Of a stretch of DNA of 64,000 nucleotides, positions 54,705-63,346 are shown piece by piece. The position numbers were made by a program, and so were the translations under genes. The notes under the pieces are model-generated. The model did no database searches, was not told the origin of the DNA, and saw only the letters and a program-made list of their open reading frames with translations. Positions within the stretch are counted from its first letter, which is position 1. Each line of letters starts with the position of its first letter. This DNA is from Streptomyces sp. NBC_01485 (lineage in GTDB: Bacteria > Actinomycetota > Actinomycetes > Streptomycetales > Streptomycetaceae), in contig NZ_CP109435.1 in assembly GCF_036227125.1 (NCBI RefSeq), positions 1,612,001 to 1,676,000 on the forward strand, written 5' to 3'.

Positions 54705-54797
54705 GGCCCGGCCCGCCGACGAGCGGCGACTGTCACCCGGCGCGCGGAGGACCGGCGTGACCGACTCCCCACCCCAGCAACGAAAGGACACTCACCC

Positions 54798-55067
54798 ATG
54801 CCTTCACACGAGTTCACCATCGCCGACCTCAAGCGCATCCTGCGCGAGGGGGCCGGCGCGGACGAAGGCGTCGACCTCGACGGGGACATCACCGACATCG
54901 ACTTCGAGTCGCTGGGCTACGAGTCCCTGGCCATGCTGGAGACCGGCGGCCGCATCGAGCGCGAGTTCGGCGTCACCCTTGACGACGACACGCTGACCGA
55001 CGCCAAGACGCCGCGCGCGCTGATCGAGTCCGTCAACGCCCTTCTGGTGCCCGCCGAGATCGGCTGA
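54798..55067 (+). CDS. Acyl carrier protein (type II PKS)
   Basis: An 89-residue ACP with the phosphopantetheine Ser in L-G-Y-E-S-L-A-M-L (about residue 42). It carries the growing polyketide for KS-alpha/CLF. The ATG at 54798 follows GAAAGGA. A strong hairpin follows the stop, so ACP mRNA may be more abundant than that of the downstream genes. Confidence 0.96.
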   Translation: MPSHEFTIADLKRILREGAGADEGVDLDGDITDIDFESLGYESLAMLETGGRIEREFGVTLDDDTLTDAKTPRALIESVNALLVPAEIG

Positions 55068-55096
55068 GCCCAGCCCCGGACCGCGCCGCCGGTTCC

Positions 55097-55133
55097 CGCC
55101 GGTTCCCGTCGATGCCTCCGACGGGAACCGGCG
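55097..55133 (+). promoter_or_regulatory. Intra-operon hairpin between ACP and KR
   Basis: A perfect 15-bp stem with a 7-nt loop lies 30 nt after the ACP stop, without a T-run. Likely an mRNA 3'-end stabiliser or partial terminator. Confidence 0.6.
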
Positions 55134-55196
55134 GCGCGCTTTCTCCTCCTCGCCCCCCTGCGCTTTGCGCCTCCCACCCTTCTGCAGGAGACAGAC

Positions 55197-55982
55197 ATGA
55201 AACAGCAGAATCCGAAGGTCGCCCTCGTCACCGGCGCGACCAGCGGCATCGGCCTGGCGGTGACCAGGCTGCTGGCCGAGCAGGGCCATCGGGTGTTCCT
55301 GTGCGCCCGCACCGAGGACAGCGTGACCCGCACGGTCAAGGAACTCCTCGACGAGGGGCTGGAGGTGGACGGCGCCCCCTGCGACGTCCGCTCCCCCGAC
55401 GACATAGGACGGTTCGTGCGGCAGGCGGTCGAGCGCTTCGGCACGATCGACGTACTCGTCAACAACGCGGGCCGGTCCGGCGGCGGAATCACCGCCGACA
55501 TCACCGACGAACTCTGGTACGACGTCATCGACACCAACCTCAACAGTGTCTTCCTGATGACGCGCGAGGTGCTCACCACGGGCGGCATGCGCGACAAGGA
55601 CCGCGGCCGCATCATCAACATCGCCTCCACCGCGGGCAAGCAGGGCGTGGTGCTCGGCGTCCCCTACTCGGCCTCCAAGCACGGTGTCGTCGGCCTCACC
55701 AAGGCGCTCGGCAACGAGCTGGCGCCCACCGGCATCACCGTCAACGCGGTCTGCCCCGGCTATGTCGAGACGCCGATGGCGCAGCGCGTGCGCCAGGGCT
55801 ACGCGGCCGCGTACGACACCAGCGAGGACGCCATTCTCCAGAAGTTCCAGGCGAAGATCCCGCTCGGCCGCTACTCGACGCCGGAGGAGGTCGCGGGCCT
55901 GGTCGGCTATCTGGCGTCCGACACCGCCGCCTCCATCACCTCCCAGGCGCTGAACGTCTGCGGCGGCCTGGGCAACTTCTGA
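55197..55982 (+). CDS. Polyketide C-9 ketoreductase (UrdD/ActIII-like)
   Basis: A 261-residue SDR acting on the nascent decaketide. It has T-G-A-T-S-G-I-G, N-N-A-G-R-S-G-G, Ser in I-A-S-T-A-G-K-Q-G, and Tyr/Lys in P-Y-S-A-S-K, with the P-G-Y-V-E-T-P-M loop of ActIII-type polyketide reductases. Reduces C-9 before first-ring cyclisation. GCAGGAGA lies before the ATG. Confidence 0.95.
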   Translation: MKQQNPKVALVTGATSGIGLAVTRLLAEQGHRVFLCARTEDSVTRTVKELLDEGLEVDGAPCDVRSPDDIGRFVRQAVERFGTIDVLVNNAGRSGGGITADITDELWYDVIDTNLNSVFLMTREVLTTGGMRDKDRGRIINIASTAGKQGVVLGVPYSASKHGVVGLTKALGNELAPTGITVNAVCPGYVETPMAQRVRQGYAAAYDTSEDAILQKFQAKIPLGRYSTPEEVAGLVGYLASDTAASITSQALNVCGGLGNF

Positions 55983-56002
55983 GACACGGAGGAGAGCACA
56001 TA

Positions 56003-56938
56003 ATGACGACCCGTCAGGTCGAGCACACCATCACCGTCGAGGCCCCGGCCGCCGCCGTCTACCGGCTGATCGCCGAGGTGGAGAACTGGCCGCGGATCTT
56101 CCCGCCCACCATCCACGTCGACCACGTCGAGCGCGGCGCGGGCGAGGAGCGCATCCGGATCTGGGCCACCGCCAACGGCGAGGCGAAGAACTGGACCTCG
56201 CGCCGCACCCTGGACCCCGAGAGCCTGCGGATCACGTTCCGCCAGGAGGTCTCCACCCCGCCGGTCGCCGCCATGGGCGGCACGTGGATCATCGAGCCGC
56301 TGTCCGGGACGTCGTCGCGGGTGCGGCTGCTGCACGACTACCGGGCCGTCGACGACGACCCGGAGGGCCTGAAGTGGATCGACGAGGCCGTCGACCGCAA
56401 CTCCCGCTCGGAACTGGCCGCGCTGAAGACCAACGTCGAACTGGCCCACGCCTCCGAGGAGATCACGTTCTCCTTCGAGGACACCGTGCAGATCGCCGGC
56501 GCGGCCAAGGACGCCTACGACTTCGTCAACGAGGCCGGGCTGTGGGTGGAGCGGCTGCCGCACGTGGCCTCCGTCCGCTTCTCGGAGGACACCCCGGGGC
56601 TGCAGACCCTGGAGATGGACACCCGCGCCAAGGACGGCTCGACGCACACCACGAAGTCGTACCGGGTGGTCTTCCCGCACCACAGGATCGCGTACAAGCA
56701 GGTCACCCTGCCCGCGCTGATGACCCTGCACACCGGCTACTGGACGTTCGCGGAGAACGACGGCGGCGTCGCCGCGACCTCGCAGCACACCGTGGTCCTC
56801 AACACGGCGAACATCGCCGCGATCCTGGGCCCCGACGCGACCGTCGCCGACGCCCGGGGGTACGTCCGCAGCGCGCTGAGCACCAACAGCCGCGCCACCC
56901 TGGGCCATGCCAAGGACTACGCCGAGAACAAGCGCTGA
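56003..56938 (+). CDS. Didomain aromatase/cyclase (UrdL-like)
   Basis: A 311-residue protein with two SRPBCC (helix-grip) domains. The first, about 1-150, has V-Y-R-L-I-A-E-V-E-N-W-P-R-I-F-P. The second, about 150-300, has Y-D-F-V-N-E-A-G-L-W-V-E-R-L-P. Didomain members act on C-9-reduced polyketides and form and aromatise the first ring. It is followed after 2 nt by the fused oxygenase gene. Confidence 0.95.
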   Translation: MTTRQVEHTITVEAPAAAVYRLIAEVENWPRIFPPTIHVDHVERGAGEERIRIWATANGEAKNWTSRRTLDPESLRITFRQEVSTPPVAAMGGTWIIEPLSGTSSRVRLLHDYRAVDDDPEGLKWIDEAVDRNSRSELAALKTNVELAHASEEITFSFEDTVQIAGAAKDAYDFVNEAGLWVERLPHVASVRFSEDTPGLQTLEMDTRAKDGSTHTTKSYRVVFPHHRIAYKQVTLPALMTLHTGYWTFAENDGGVAATSQHTVVLNTANIAAILGPDATVADARGYVRSALSTNSRATLGHAKDYAENKR

Positions 56939-56940
56939 CC

Positions 56941-58926
56941 ATGGCCGCGCTGGACACCGATGTGCTCGTCGTCGGCGCCGGACCGGTCGGTCTGCTGCTC
57001 GCCGGGGAGCTGCGCACCGGCGGGGCACGGGTGACCGTGCTGGAGCGGCTGACCGAGCCCACCGCCGAGTCGCGGGCGTCGATCCTGCACGCCCGCACCA
57101 TGGAACTGCTGCACGAGCGGGGCCTGGTCGAACGGTTCGGGCCCCCGCCGGACGCCGGGCCCGGCCACTTCGGCGGCATCCCCCTCGACCTGACCGAGGC
57201 CGGCGACAGCCCGTACGCCGGTCAGTGGAAGGCACCGCAGACCCGTGTCGAGGCCGTTCTCGCGGACTGGGCGACCGGGCTCGGCGCCGAGGTGCGACGC
57301 GGCCACACGGTGACCGGTCTGGTCGAGGCGCCCGACCGGGTGCACGTCGTCGCGACCACGTCGGCGGGTGAGCGGCTACGGCTGAGCGCCGCGTACGTCG
57401 TAGGCTGCGACGGCGAGGAGAGCGCCGTACGGCGGCTGGCCGGCTTCGCGTTCCCCGGTGCCGGTCCCACCAAGGAGCTGCTGCGCGCGGACCTGGCGGG
57501 CATCGACCTGCGGGAGCGGCGCTTCGAGCGGCACGCGGGCGGGGTGGCCAACGCCCGCCGCGGACCGGACGGCGTCACCCGCATCATGGTGCACGCGTTC
57601 GACCGGGTACCCGGCGAGTCGAAGACCCCCGCCTTCGAAGAGGTCTGCGCGGTGTGGGCCCGGGTCACCGGCGAGGACGTCAGCGGCGCCGAGCCGGTCT
57701 GGCTCAACGCGTTCCACAACGCCCGGCGGCAGGCCGCCCGTTACCGCATCGGCCGGGTGTTCCTCGCCGGGGACGCCGCCCATGTCCAGCTGCCGGTGGG
57801 CGGGCAGGCTCTCAACCTCGGCCTGCAGGACGCGGCGGACCTCGGCGGAAAGCTCGCCGCACACCTCACCGGCCGGGCCGGCGAGGAACTGCTCGACACC
57901 TACCACGCCGTCCGCCACCCGGTGGGCGCACGCGTGCTCGGCAACATCGAGGCTCAGGCTCAGCTGTTGTTCGGCGGGCCCGAAGTGGACGGCGTGCGGA
58001 CGGTGTTCCGGGAACTGCTCGGGATCCCGTCGGCCCGCCGCCATCTCGCCGCGATGATCAGCGGGCTCGACGGCGGCGGCCCGGCCGTGACGGAGCCCGG
58101 CGGCCCAGCCGTTCCCGGCGCTCCCGGACCGAATCGTCAGCACACCACGCACAGGAGGATCACCATGGGCAAACTGACCGGAAAGACCGCGCTCGTCACC
58201 GGCTCCAGCCGCGGCATCGGCCGGGCCACGGCGATCCGGCTGGCCCGCGAGGGGGCGCTCGTCGCGGTGCACTGCTCCAGCAACCGCGAGGCCGCCGACG
58301 AGACCGTCACCGCCATCGAGAAGGAGGGCGGCCGGGGCTTCTCGGTGCTGGCCGAACTCGGGGTGCCCGGCGACGTCCACGAGCTGTTCCTGGTCCTGGA
58401 GCGGGAGCTGAAGGAGCGCACCGGAGCCAGCACCCTCGACATCCTGGTGAACAACGCCGGCGTCATGGGCGGCGTGGCCCCCGAGAACCTCACGCCCGAG
58501 GCGTTCGACCGGCTCTTCGCCGTCAACGCCAAGGCGCCGTACTTCCTCGTGCAGCGCGCGCTGGACAACCTCCCCGACGGCGGCCGGATCATCAACATCT
58601 CCTCCGGGCTGACCAGGGTCGCCAACCCGCAGGAGGTGGCGTACGCGATGACCAAGGGCGCCATCGACCAGCTCACCCTGCACTTCGCCAAGCACCTCGG
58701 CCCCCGCGGTATCACCGTGAACAGCGTGGGTCCGGGTATCACCGACAACGGCACGCCGATCTTCGACGACCCGGAGGCGGTGGCGGCCATGGCGAACTAC
58801 TCGGTCTTCGGACGGGTCGGCGAGACACGGGACGTCGCCGACGTGGTGGCCTTCCTCGCGAGCGACGACTCCCGCTGGATCACCGGCTCCTATTTGGACG
58901 CCAGCGGCGGCACGCTGCTCGGCTGA
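56941..58926 (+). CDS. Bifunctional FAD oxygenase-SDR reductase (UrdM/PgaM-like) with internal start
   Basis: A 661-residue fusion. The oxygenase part (1-390) has G-A-G-P-V-G-L-L-L-A, Y-V-V-G-C-D-G-E-E-S and L-A-G-D-A-A-H-V-Q-L-P-V-G-G-Q. It lacks the C-terminal thioredoxin-like extension of the PgaE-type enzyme upstream. After a short linker, the SDR part (from M409) has T-G-S-S-R-G-I-G, N-N-A-G-V-M-G, S-S-G and Y-A-M-T-K (Y-x3-K). UrdM and PgaM have this fused structure and make a separate reductase from an internal start; the same may occur here at 58165. The pair acts on the angucyclinone after PgaE-type hydroxylation. Confidence 0.93.
   Translation: MAALDTDVLVVGAGPVGLLLAGELRTGGARVTVLERLTEPTAESRASILHARTMELLHERGLVERFGPPPDAGPGHFGGIPLDLTEAGDSPYAGQWKAPQTRVEAVLADWATGLGAEVRRGHTVTGLVEAPDRVHVVATTSAGERLRLSAAYVVGCDGEESAVRRLAGFAFPGAGPTKELLRADLAGIDLRERRFERHAGGVANARRGPDGVTRIMVHAFDRVPGESKTPAFEEVCAVWARVTGEDVSGAEPVWLNAFHNARRQAARYRIGRVFLAGDAAHVQLPVGGQALNLGLQDAADLGGKLAAHLTGRAGEELLDTYHAVRHPVGARVLGNIEAQAQLLFGGPEVDGVRTVFRELLGIPSARRHLAAMISGLDGGGPAVTEPGGPAVPGAPGPNRQHTTHRRITMGKLTGKTALVTGSSRGIGRATAIRLAREGALVAVHCSSNREAADETVTAIEKEGGRGFSVLAELGVPGDVHELFLVLERELKERTGASTLDILVNNAGVMGGVAPENLTPEAFDRLFAVNAKAPYFLVQRALDNLPDGGRIINISSGLTRVANPQEVAYAMTKGAIDQLTLHFAKHLGPRGITVNSVGPGITDNGTPIFDDPEAVAAMANYSVFGRVGETRDVADVVAFLASDDSRWITGSYLDASGGTLLG
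58153..58167 (+). promoter_or_regulatory. Internal ribosome site and ATG for the SDR part
   Basis: A perfect AGGAGG (58153-58158) lies 6 nt before an in-frame ATG (58165-58167) inside the fused gene. Initiation there would give a free 253-residue reductase. Confidence 0.75.
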
Positions 58927-58946
58927 GCGAGCGGACGGCCAAGCCG

Positions 58947-60158
58947 ATGAAGACGCTCTCCTCGCACCCCGCCCCCCGGATCGGCGCCGGACGGCGGGCC
59001 CTGCTCTTCGTGCTCGCCGGCAACATGCTCATCGACGCCCTCGAGGTCTCCGTCGTGCTGGTCGCCCTGCCGGCGGTGGGACGGGACCTCGGTCTCTCGA
59101 TGCTCGGCAGCCAGTGGGTGATGAGCGGCTTCGCCGCCGGTTTCGCGGCGCTGCTGCTGCTCGGTCCGCGCCTCGTCGCCCGGTGGGGCAGGCGGCACGT
59201 GTACCTGGCCGCGCTGCCGGTGTTCATCGCCGCCTCGGTGGCCGGCGGTCTCACCGACCATGGCGCCGTGCTGGTCGCCACCAGGGTGGTGAAGGGCATG
59301 TGCGCCGCGCTGACCGCGCCCACCGGGCTCGCGATCATCAGCACCGCGTTCCGCCCGGGAGCCGAGCAGCGCCGGGCTGTGTCGGTGTACTCGCTCTTCG
59401 GGGCGGCCGGGTTCACCGCGGGACTGCTGTGCTCGGGGGCGCTCACCGAACTGAGCTGGCGCTGGAACCCGGTGTTCCCGGCCCCGGTCGCCCTGCTGTT
59501 GCTGGCGGCCGGATCCCGGCTCATCCCCCGCGACGCGGCACCGGCGCCCGCCGCGCCGCTCGGGGCGACCCTGGCGCGGCTGTTGCGCAACGGTCCGTTC
59601 CGGCGCTCGGCGGTGTGCGCGGCCACCCTCAACGGTACGTACCTGGGCCTGCTGATGCTGCTCGTCCACCGGCTGCACGACCAGTGGGGGTGGAGCCCCT
59701 GGCGCACGGCGCTCGCGTTCCTGCCGGCCTGTCTGCCCCTGGCGCTCGCGCTGCCCTTCGCCGGCCGGATGGTGGCGCGCTTCGGCACCGAACGGCTGAT
59801 CAGGGCCGGAAGCTGTGCCGCGGCGCTCGGCTGCGTGACCGCGCTGCTGACCGGGACGCCCGAGACGTACGCCACGGGAGTGCTGCCCGCGCTGCTGCTC
59901 GTCGAGGCCGGCTTCGTGCTGTGCTTCGCGGCCCTCAACCTCCAGGCCACGTCCGGGATTCCAGCCGAGCACCGGGGTTGCGCGGTGCCGGTCTACCAGA
60001 CAGCCGTACAGCTGGGCGCGGTGCTCGCGCTGCCGGCCACGGCCGCGTTCTCCGGCGCCGGTTATCGGGGCGCGCTGGCGTTCCTCACCGCCGTGTCGGC
60101 GACGGGCGCGCTCGTCGCCTGCACCGCCCGCACCCGCGGGGGCGACGCCGCGCCCTGA
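58947..60158 (+). CDS. MFS exporter in the angucycline operon
   Basis: A 403-residue transporter with about twelve segments. It has L-E-V-S-V-V-L-V-A-L-P-A-V-G in segment 1 and the loop R-L-V-A-R-W-G-R-R in 2-3. The position after the oxygenase-reductase genes matches the LanJ/UrdJ exporters. It probably exports the glycosylated angucycline. The ATG at 58947 lies 20 nt after the previous stop. Confidence 0.88.
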   Translation: MKTLSSHPAPRIGAGRRALLFVLAGNMLIDALEVSVVLVALPAVGRDLGLSMLGSQWVMSGFAAGFAALLLLGPRLVARWGRRHVYLAALPVFIAASVAGGLTDHGAVLVATRVVKGMCAALTAPTGLAIISTAFRPGAEQRRAVSVYSLFGAAGFTAGLLCSGALTELSWRWNPVFPAPVALLLLAAGSRLIPRDAAPAPAAPLGATLARLLRNGPFRRSAVCAATLNGTYLGLLMLLVHRLHDQWGWSPWRTALAFLPACLPLALALPFAGRMVARFGTERLIRAGSCAAALGCVTALLTGTPETYATGVLPALLLVEAGFVLCFAALNLQATSGIPAEHRGCAVPVYQTAVQLGAVLALPATAAFSGAGYRGALAFLTAVSATGALVACTARTRGGDAAP

Positions 60159-60239
60159 CGGCGCAGGTCCTCACGCACCCCGGGCCCGTCCCCGCACCGC
60201 CATACCCCCGTGCACCCGAATACGAACGGAGTTTCAACG

Positions 60240-61532
60240 ATGCGTGTCCTGTTCACCATCTTTCCGGCGACGGCACACCTCTATCCCATCGTGCCGCTGG
60301 CCTGGGCGCTGCAGAGCGCCGGGCACGAGGTCGTCGTGGCGAGCCATGCAGGCGTCGTGGACCCGGGGGTGATCTCGAACATCAGCGCGGCGGGGCTCAC
60401 GGCCGTACCGCTGGGAACGCCGGAGGAGTTGCCGGAAGCCCTGAGCAAGAACACGGGGGACGGCAAGCCGGACCGCCCCACGCTCTCTTTCGACGCGTTC
60501 GAACCGGCGGAGTCGCAGGGCTGGCGCACGGCGCGCTCGGTCTTCACCGGCATGTTCAGGATGCACTACCCCGAGCCCGAGGAGCCGGGCGGCCGCAGGC
60601 CCGTGCTGGACAACCTGGTCGACTTCGCCCGCGCCTGGCAGCCCGATCTCGTGCTGTGGGACCCGCTGATGTTCCCCGCGCCCATCGCCGCGCGGGTCAG
60701 CGGCGCCGCGCACGCCCGCCTGGTCTGGGGCACGGACAACATCGCCGTGATCCACGAGCGGACGAAGCGGGAACTGGCCGACCCGGAAGCGGAGTTGACC
60801 GAGCACCCCTGGCTGAGCTGGTACGGCCCGATACTGGAGCGGTACGGGCTGGAGTTCAGCGACGAGATGCTGCTCGGCCAGTGGACCCTCGACCTGACCC
60901 AGTCCAGGATGCGGCTGCCGCTCGACCTCACGCACGTCCCGGTGCGGCGGGTCCCCTACAACGGCGCGGCCTCCCTCCCGGCGTGGCTGCACCACCGGCC
61001 CGAACGCCCGCGCGTGGTGCTCACCCTGGGGGTGAGCCGCCGCAAGATCTTCGGCAAGTACAGCGGCTTCCCCATGCGCGAGTTCTTCGACTCGGTGTCC
61101 GCCCTGGACATCGAGGTCGTCGCCACCCTCAACGGCGAGCAGCTCGCCGCGGTCGGCGCCCTGCCCGACAACGTCCACACGGTCGAGTACGTGCCGCTCA
61201 ACCAGGTCCTGCCGACCAGTTCGGCGATCATCCACCACGGCGGGGGCGGGACCTTCTCCGCCGCCGTCGCCTTCCAGGTGCCCCAGCTCGTGGTGCCGCT
61301 GCCGATGTGGGACGAGATGGTCACGGCCCGGTACGTCGAGGACATGGGGGCGGGTCTGGCCGCCGATCCCGAGGCCCTGGACGTCGCGGGACTGCACAAG
61401 CAACTCGTGCAGCTCCTGGAGGACCCGTCGTTCTCCCTCGGCGCGCGCCGTCTGTACGACGAGATGCTCGCCGCGCCCGCGCCGAAGGACATCGTGCCCC
61501 TGCTCGAGCGCCTGACCGCCGAGCGCCGCTGA
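60240..61532 (+). CDS. Glycosyltransferase (GT1, EryCIII/DesVII-like)
   Basis: A 430-residue GT-B glycosyltransferase of the group that often needs a helper protein (activator-dependent type). N-terminal T-A-H-L-Y-P-I-V-P-L-A-W-A-L-Q marks the acceptor lobe, and C-terminal I-I-H-H-G-G-G-G-T-F near 335 binds the nucleotide sugar. It transfers a dTDP-deoxysugar to the aglycone or to a first sugar. No P450-like activator gene is next to it; helper dependence is only a family possibility. Confidence 0.9.
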   Translation: MRVLFTIFPATAHLYPIVPLAWALQSAGHEVVVASHAGVVDPGVISNISAAGLTAVPLGTPEELPEALSKNTGDGKPDRPTLSFDAFEPAESQGWRTARSVFTGMFRMHYPEPEEPGGRRPVLDNLVDFARAWQPDLVLWDPLMFPAPIAARVSGAAHARLVWGTDNIAVIHERTKRELADPEAELTEHPWLSWYGPILERYGLEFSDEMLLGQWTLDLTQSRMRLPLDLTHVPVRRVPYNGAASLPAWLHHRPERPRVVLTLGVSRRKIFGKYSGFPMREFFDSVSALDIEVVATLNGEQLAAVGALPDNVHTVEYVPLNQVLPTSSAIIHHGGGGTFSAAVAFQVPQLVVPLPMWDEMVTARYVEDMGAGLAADPEALDVAGLHKQLVQLLEDPSFSLGARRLYDEMLAAPAPKDIVPLLERLTAERR

Positions 61533-61568
61533 ACGCGCCCGTACAGGCCGGAGAGGACTGTCCGTCAG

Positions 61569-62765
61569 ATGCGCGTACTGGTGATCACCACCCCTGTACC
61601 GTCCCATTTCCTGCCTCTGGTGCCCCTGCTGTGGGCGCTGCGGTCGGCCGGCCACGAGGTGACGGTGCTCGGCCAGCCCGATGTGCTCGGCGCGGTCCGG
61701 GCCTGCGGGCTCACCGGCGTCGAGGTGGGCAAGTCGTTCGACGTCGACGCCTTGCTGCTGAGGAACCTGCCCGCAGAGCAGCGGCCCCTGCAGGCCCGGC
61801 CCCGGCCGGCCCCCGAACTGCTCGGCGGGTACGGCAGGCTGTGGTGGGCCCACGCCGCCGCGCTGCTCGACCGCTACACCGCCCTGGCCGAGGAGTACGG
61901 CCCCGAGCTGATCTTGGCCGACCCGCTGGAGTACTGCTCCCTGATCATCGGCGCCCGGCTGGGTGTGCCGGTGGTGCACCACCGGTGGACGGTGGACGCC
62001 ATCTCCAGCCCCGCCCGGCGCTTCGTGCGCGCCGACGTCCCGGAGCCGGCCGGGGGACCCGGGCCGTCCGGGCTGCCGGACCCGACCGTTCTGCTCGACC
62101 CGTGCCCGCCGGGCCTGCGGATGCCGGACGGCGAAGCGGGCGTGCCGATCAGGTACGTGCCCTACAGCGGGGGCGCCGAGACGCCGGCCTGGGTGCGGGC
62201 GGACCCCGGCCCGGGAGCCGGGCGGCGACGGGTCGCCGTCTCGCTGGGCAACACGCCGGCCCTGCACGGCGGGCCCTTCGTCCGCGGCCTGCTGCACGCC
62301 CTCGCCGCCCGCCGTGACGCCGAGATCCTCGTCACACTGCCGCGGCCGTACCGCGCGGCGGTCGGGCCGCTGCCGGGGAACGTGACGGTCGTCGACCCGC
62401 TGCCCCTGCACCTGTTCCTCGGGACCTGCGACGCGATGGTCCACCACGGCGGCGCCGGCACGGCGATGACCGCCACCGCGTTCGGACTGCCGCAGCTGGT
62501 GCTGCCGCAGCTGGCGGACCACTTCCCGCTGGCCGACCGGCTCGCCGCGACCGGGGCGGGACTGTCCTTCGACACCGCGGCGCGGCAGGACGACCCGCAG
62601 GTCGTCGGCCGGGCCCTGGACGAGCTGCTGTCCGACCCGCGCTACGCCGAGTCGGCCCGCCGGCTGGCCGCGGAGATGGCCGCGATGCCGTCCCCCGCCA
62701 CCGTGGCCGCCGATCTGGAGCGACGGGCGGGAGCAGCCACGAAACCGAGAGAGGCGAGCGTGTAG
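61569..62765 (+). CDS. Glycosyltransferase (GT1, deoxysugar type)
   Basis: A 398-residue GT-B enzyme with T-P-V-P-S-H-F-L-P-L-V-P-L-L-W-A-L in the acceptor lobe and V-H-H-G-G-A-G-T-A near 300. The C-terminal P-Q-L-A-D-H-F-P-L-A-D-R-L stretch is usual for antibiotic deoxysugar transferases. With its neighbours it indicates that more than one sugar is attached. Its stop overlaps the next start by 1 nt (TAGTG). Confidence 0.9.
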   Translation: MRVLVITTPVPSHFLPLVPLLWALRSAGHEVTVLGQPDVLGAVRACGLTGVEVGKSFDVDALLLRNLPAEQRPLQARPRPAPELLGGYGRLWWAHAAALLDRYTALAEEYGPELILADPLEYCSLIIGARLGVPVVHHRWTVDAISSPARRFVRADVPEPAGGPGPSGLPDPTVLLDPCPPGLRMPDGEAGVPIRYVPYSGGAETPAWVRADPGPGAGRRRVAVSLGNTPALHGGPFVRGLLHALAARRDAEILVTLPRPYRAAVGPLPGNVTVVDPLPLHLFLGTCDAMVHHGGAGTAMTATAFGLPQLVLPQLADHFPLADRLAATGAGLSFDTAARQDDPQVVGRALDELLSDPRYAESARRLAAEMAAMPSPATVAADLERRAGAATKPREASV

Positions 62766-63346
62766 TGCACATCGAGGAAATGACCCTGCCCGGGACCTAC
62801 CTGATCACGCCCGACCAGATTCCGGACGAGCGCGGGACGTTCTACGAGTCCCTGCGCAGCGACGCGCTGGAGAGCGTGACCGGCGTCGCCTTCCGGCCCC
62901 AGCAGATCAACTACTCCGTGTCGAGACGGCACACACTGCGCGGGATCCACAGTGTGCGCATACCGCCCGGGCAGGCCAAGTTCGTCACCTGCGTCCGCGG
63001 TGCGCTGCGCGACATCGTCGTGGACCTGCGGATCGGCTCCCCGACCTTCGGCGAGCACCAGGTCAACGAACTGGACGCGGACTCCGGCAGGTCCGTCTAC
63101 GTCCCCGAGGGCGTGGGCCACGGATTCCTCGCGCTCAGCGACGACGCCTGCATCTGCTACGTCGTCTCCACCGCGTATGTGCCGGGCACCCAGATCGACG
63201 TCAATCCGCTCGATCCGGAACTCGATCTGCCCTGGGACTGCCCTGAGACCCCCCTCATCTCGGACAAGGACGCGAAGGCGCCGACCGTGGCCGAGGCCGT
63301 ACGGGCAGGCCTGCTGCCCCGATTCAGCAAGGCAGGGACACCGTGA
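62765..63346 (+). CDS. dTDP-4-keto-6-deoxyhexose 3,5-epimerase-like (RmlC family)
   Basis: A 193-residue cupin enzyme. It has the N-terminal D-E-R-G-T-F-Y-E-S segment, the catalytic His in L-R-G-I-H-S-V near 60, and V-P-E-G-V-G-H-G-F-L-A-L near 120. Members epimerise C-3/C-5 or C-5 only of dTDP-4-keto sugars, giving L-sugars such as rhodinose or rhamnose. A GTG start is used. It is coupled on both sides (1 and 4 nt overlaps). Confidence 0.92.
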   Translation: MHIEEMTLPGTYLITPDQIPDERGTFYESLRSDALESVTGVAFRPQQINYSVSRRHTLRGIHSVRIPPGQAKFVTCVRGALRDIVVDLRIGSPTFGEHQVNELDADSGRSVYVPEGVGHGFLALSDDACICYVVSTAYVPGTQIDVNPLDPELDLPWDCPETPLISDKDAKAPTVAEAVRAGLLPRFSKAGTP

